Positions 6,155 through 9,523 of a stretch of 9,523 nt of DNA are shown here, in pieces; the stretch's first letter is position 1; every line of letters starts with the position of its first letter. This DNA comes from an uncultured Pseudorhodobacter sp. GTDB lineage: Bacteria; Pseudomonadota; Alphaproteobacteria; Rhodobacterales; Rhodobacteraceae. The notes beneath the pieces are model-generated. The model saw nothing but the letters and a program-made list of their open reading frames with translations, did no database searches and was not told the origin of the DNA. The position numbers and the translations under genes are program-made. The DNA lies in the NCBI GenBank assembly GCA_937910975.1, contig CALEMZ010000238.1:1-9523 (forward strand), read 5' to 3'.

Positions 6155-7819
6155 TTAAGGCAGCTTCAGAACGCGATCCGCGAAGGCGGTTTCCACCGGC
6201 CGATGCGCCGCGATCACAAGTGCCGCCTTGGGCAGAAACTGCCGCAGCCCTTGCAGCACAGCAAGGGCCGTTGCCTCATCCAGCCCTTCGGTCGGCTCGT
6301 CCAGCAGCAAGATGCTTGGCCGGCGCAGCAGCACGCGCGCCAAGACCAGCCGCCGCGCCTCGCCGCCGGACAGCCCCTCGCCACGCCCGCCGATTAGGCT
6401 CGACAACCCGCCCTTGCGACGGACAAGCGACGCCAGCTGCACCGCCTCCAAGACCTGCCAAAGCTGGGCCTCCTCTGCGGGGCCAGCCAGAGTCAGCGCC
6501 TCGGCCAGGCTGCCGGCCATCAAGGCGCTGCGCTGAGGCAGCAAGCCCAGTTGGCCCCGCAGCTCGGCCTCGGGCCAGTCGGCAAGCGCGCGCGGGCCCA
6601 AGGCGATCTGCCCAGCGGCAATCGGATGCAAACCGGCAAGGGCCAGCAAAAGCGTCGACTTGCCGGCACCGCTGGCACCGGTGATCGCGATGCTTTCGCC
6701 CTGCCCCAGCGCAAAGGACACCCCCGCCACGACGGGAAGATCGCTTTGTGCGTGACAGAGCGTCAAAGCGCTGACCCGCAGATCAACCGCCGCGACAAAG
6801 GGCAAGACCGCTGCGCTGCCCGAAAGGACGGGCTTGGGCGGCGGCGGGGGGGGCGCCAGATCGCGCCTGACCCGGCGGGCCGCATCGGCCATGCGGCCAA
6901 GGTCGGACATGGCGCGGCGCAGCGGCACGAGCGTTTCGGCCAGCGCCAAAGCCGCAAAGAACCCAAGCGCGGCAAAGGCGGGCTGAAGCTCTCCGGCCTG
7001 CACCAGGGTCAAACCGATCCCCAAAGCCCCCGCCGCAACCACAGCCCCAACCGCCCCCAGCGCCGCAGCGGCCCGCCTTTCGGCGCGGTCCAGCTGCAAT
7101 CGCAGCGCTCGGCGTCGCGCATCTGCATCCAGAACCGCATCGCGTTGCGCCGCCAATCGACCATAGACCGCCAAATCCCGGCGGGCGCGTATCATGTCGA
7201 TCAAGCGCGTGCGAAAGGCCTGCGCCGCCACCTCGGCGCGGCGCGACAGCGGCAGGGCGGTCTTTGCCATCCAGCCCAGTGTCAGCGCAGCGCCTAGCAG
7301 ATAGCCGCCCACCACCCAAAGCGCGACAGCTGGCGCCACCAGCACCCACAGCGCCCCCAGCGCCAGCGTCAGCGTTGAAATTCCCGCCAAAATCGGCAGA
7401 ACCAGTCGCAGCGGAACCCCGTCCAGCGCGTCAATATCTGCCGTCAGCCGATTCAGCGCTTGTGCCCCGCGCAGCCGGATCATCTTTGCATAGGGCGCAG
7501 ACAGATGCGCCGCCAGCACACGCAGGCGCAGCGTTTCCAGGGCGCGCAGGGTGGCATCATGGGTCAACATCCGCTCGCCATAGCGGGCCGCCGCCCGACC
7601 CAAGGCCAGGAAGCGCACCATGGCCGAGGGGCGAAAGACATCGAAGACCGCCCCTGTCCCGGCCAGACCCGCCGCGGCCGCCGCGGTGATAAACCATCCC
7701 GACAGGCCCAAAAGCGCCGCGCCCATCGCCAGCACCACAAGGCTGAGCGCTGCCCCGCGCAGCATGGCGCCGCCCTGATCGCGCAGGATCAGCCGAAAAA
7801 CCGCCCAAAGCGCAGTCAT
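6155..7819 (-). CDS. cydC: CydC subunit of the CydDC ABC exporter
   Basis: A 554-residue ABC half-transporter, membrane domain first (about 15-320) and ATPase second (about 345-554). With CydD it forms the inner-membrane exporter of glutathione/cysteine that is needed for assembly of cytochrome bd. Family marks in the membrane part are LLGLSGWFITA (36-46) and RYGERMLTHDATLR (79-92). H87 aligns with the haem-binding His85 of E. coli CydC by eye. The ATPase part has Walker A GASGAGKST (381-389), Q-loop Q429, signature LSGGEARR (483-490), Walker B ILLLDE (503-508), D-loop GLD (512-514) and switch H539. A run of six prolines (323-328) forms an unusual linker between the domains. The ATG overlaps the cydD stop by 4 bp (ATGA), so the two are translationally coupled. 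The distinctive THDAT block identifies it as CydC rather than CydD. Confidence 0.95.
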   Translation of the reverse strand: MTALWAVFRLILRDQGGAMLRGAALSLVVLAMGAALLGLSGWFITAAAAAGLAGTGAVFDVFRPSAMVRFLALGRAAARYGERMLTHDATLRALETLRLRVLAAHLSAPYAKMIRLRGAQALNRLTADIDALDGVPLRLVLPILAGISTLTLALGALWVLVAPAVALWVVGGYLLGAALTLGWMAKTALPLSRRAEVAAQAFRTRLIDMIRARRDLAVYGRLAAQRDAVLDADARRRALRLQLDRAERRAAAALGAVGAVVAAGALGIGLTLVQAGELQPAFAALGFFAALALAETLVPLRRAMSDLGRMADAARRVRRDLAPPPPPPKPVLSGSAAVLPFVAAVDLRVSALTLCHAQSDLPVVAGVSFALGQGESIAITGASGAGKSTLLLALAGLHPIAAGQIALGPRALADWPEAELRGQLGLLPQRSALMAGSLAEALTLAGPAEEAQLWQVLEAVQLASLVRRKGGLSSLIGGRGEGLSGGEARRLVLARVLLRRPSILLLDEPTEGLDEATALAVLQGLRQFLPKAALVIAAHRPVETAFADRVLKLP

Positions 7820-9489
7820 GGAGCGCCCCCAAGATCAATGATCCGGTCCATGCGCGCGGCAAGAGCCTTGTCATGTGTGGCCACAACCAATGTAACGCCC
7901 CGCCCAGCTTGGGCCAACAGCCCCTCGGTGACGCTGCGCGCGGTTTCGGGATCAAGATCGGCCGTCGGCTCGTCGGCCAAAAGCAGATCGGGCTGGCCGA
8001 AAACTGCCCGTGCCAAGGTGATCCGCCGCGCCTCGCCGCCGGACAGCCCGGCGCCGGTCTCGCCAAGTCGGGTAGAAAGACCCTGCGGGAGCGCCTGAAC
8101 CACCGCCCCAATCGCCGCGCGGTCTAGCGCCTCGGGCAGGTTTCCAGCGCGGCCAAGCGTCAGGTTCTGCCGCAGACTGCCTGCAAGAAAATGCGGGGCT
8201 TGCGGCATCCAACCCAAGCGCGCCCGCCAACCGTCGGCAGCTTCAGCCGTCAGCACCTGCCCTGCCACAACAACCGCGCCCCGCTGCGGCAGCTCCAACC
8301 CGGCCATCAGGCGCAGCGCGCTGGTCTTGCCAGCGCCGCTGGCACCCACGATCGCCACCCGCTCACCGGCGGCGATCGTGATATCGGGCAAGGCGCGGTC
8401 TGAAGGCGTGAAACAGCCCTGCAAAGCCACGCTCGCAGGGCCAGGCAGGCGCGGGGCCGGTCCGCCTGCGCCGGGCAACTGCGGCCCGGCCTGGGACGAA
8501 TAGGTGGCGATTTCGTCGATCACCGCCATCGCGGCCGCCTTGTCATGCCAGGAGGCCGACAGATCGCGCAGGGGCTGATAGAACTCCGGCGCCAAGAGCA
8601 ACAGGAATATCCCGGCCTCTGGCGTTAGCTGCCCACCCCATGCGCCGAACTCCAAGGCACCCAAAAGGGAAAACCCGACATAAACGGCCACCATTGCAAC
8701 ACCGATCGCCGCGAACAGCTCCAACACCGTAGAGGACAGGAAGGCCACCCCAAGCACGGCCATTGTCCGCCGCCGCAAATCGCCTGCCTGACGCTCAAAT
8801 CCCTGCAAGACCGCGGTCCTGGCGCCCAAAAGACGAATGTCCAGCAATGCCGAGAGACGCTCGACCAGAAAATCGTTCAGCGTGCCGATTTCTGCCATCT
8901 GGCGCGCACTGGCCTCTTTAGCGGCCATGCCTACCAACGCCATAAAAACCGGAATCAAAGGGCCAGAAATCAGCAAGACAACCCCGACCGCCCAGGACTG
9001 CCAGAACGCCAACCCCAGAATGACCAGCGGCAGCACCATCACCCGCGCGCGCGCCGGAGCATAGCGTGAGACGTAGGGGGCCAGAAGATCCAGCTTTTCT
9101 CCCGCCAGCGCGGCCAGACTTCCTGCCCCGCCAAAGGCGCTGTCAGTTGCCCGACGCGCCTCGTTTGCGACGATCTCCGTCCGCGCCCGGGCAAGGATTG
9201 CATCGGCCGCATTATGCGCCTGCGCCTCGGCGAAAGTGGTCAGGGCGACGCGCAGCAGTCCAAGCCCGCCAAACCCAAGGATCGCGGCAAGCGGTGATGG
9301 TGACGCACCGGAAAGCACTGCCCCGATGGCCCAGGCCACCACGGCCGCCTGAAGCGGCCAGATCAACCCGGCCAGCACTGACAACACCGCAGCGCGGCGC
9401 TGATGGCGCCTACCCGGGGCCATAATCGCCGCGGTCCCGGCGGAAACGTCAGACGGCAACTTAGAAGATATGTCCACAGGCTCACTCAA
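7816..9489 (-). CDS. cydD: CydD subunit of the CydDC ABC exporter
   Basis: An ABC half-transporter of about 557 residues (E. coli CydD is 588), partner of CydC. The membrane domain shows CydD-specific blocks: GPLIPVFMALVGMAAKEA (176-193), RTMAVLGVAFLSSTVLE (241-257), VAVYVGFSLLG (267-277) and LLLAPEFYQPLRDL (297-310). The ATPase domain has Walker A GASGAGKTS (382-390), Q430, signature LSGGEARR (482-489), Walker B LLLADE (502-507), D-loop (510-513) and switch H539. The start is uncertain: the frame at 9489 opens with TTG and has no good ribosome-binding site, no in-frame stop occurs between it and the right edge of the window, and an internal ATG (9421-9423, residue 23) would still leave about ten residues before the first helix. 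The gene may therefore extend beyond 9523. It appears to be first in a cydDC unit whose promoter lies outside the window. Confidence 0.93.
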   Translation of the reverse strand: MSEPVDISSKLPSDVSAGTAAIMAPGRRHQRRAAVLSVLAGLIWPLQAAVVAWAIGAVLSGASPSPLAAILGFGGLGLLRVALTTFAEAQAHNAADAILARARTEIVANEARRATDSAFGGAGSLAALAGEKLDLLAPYVSRYAPARARVMVLPLVILGLAFWQSWAVGVVLLISGPLIPVFMALVGMAAKEASARQMAEIGTLNDFLVERLSALLDIRLLGARTAVLQGFERQAGDLRRRTMAVLGVAFLSSTVLELFAAIGVAMVAVYVGFSLLGALEFGAWGGQLTPEAGIFLLLLAPEFYQPLRDLSASWHDKAAAMAVIDEIATYSSQAGPQLPGAGGPAPRLPGPASVALQGCFTPSDRALPDITIAAGERVAIVGASGAGKTSALRLMAGLELPQRGAVVVAGQVLTAEAADGWRARLGWMPQAPHFLAGSLRQNLTLGRAGNLPEALDRAAIGAVVQALPQGLSTRLGETGAGLSGGEARRITLARAVFGQPDLLLADEPTADLDPETARSVTEGLLAQAGRGVTLVVATHDKALAARMDRIIDLGGAP

Positions 9490-9523
9490 ACTGTTATTTT
9501 GAATGCCACTTAAGCCACTCTGC

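Noticed and set aside
6551..7297. Open frame of 248 codons on the plus strand opposite cydC
   Set aside because: Basic, low-complexity shadow of the cydC reading frame, with no ribosome-binding site or motif.

Overview
The window looks like a piece of an alphaproteobacterial chromosome, most likely Rhodobacterales (Rhodobacter/Paracoccus/Roseobacter type). I infer this from the high GC content, the resemblance of the proteins, the gene order cydDCABX and an FNR/FnrL-type operator. No rRNA, tRNA, insertion sequence, CRISPR array or phage gene is visible. Every gene I accept lies on the minus strand, so the window reads biologically from right to left.

Right part (9489 to 6155): cydD and cydC, overlapping by 4 bp, encode the heterodimeric ABC exporter needed to assemble cytochrome bd. 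Middle part (6154 to 3096): a 123-bp intergenic region carries a perfect FNR box (TTGAT-CCAG-ATCAA). It is followed by cydA, cydB and a 46-codon cydX, which together encode a complete long-Q-loop cytochrome bd quinol oxidase. The end of cydX and the following gap fold into three successive inverted repeats (3043-3133).

Left part (3010 to 1): a ten-helix TDT/SLAC1/TehA-family anion channel or exporter, a small secreted DsrE-family protein with two cysteines, and a type II-like sulfide:quinone oxidoreductase (SQR) with a twin-arginine signal. The first 12 codons of a further gene follow at the window edge. A 156-bp gap with a degenerate FNR-like site and a 9-bp direct repeat separates the DsrE gene from the SQR gene.

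How the genes may work together (inference): cytochrome bd is known to tolerate sulfide much better than haem-copper oxidases. A Tat-exported SQR would oxidise sulfide at the periplasmic face and pass electrons to quinone. The bd oxidase would reoxidise the quinol under low oxygen, the DsrE protein could carry or sense the persulfide product, and the TDT protein could move a sulfur anion such as sulfite or hydrosulfide. CydDC would export thiols. The window can therefore be read as a candidate FNR-controlled, oxygen-linked sulfide oxidation or detoxification module. The individual families are known; their combination is the point of interest.
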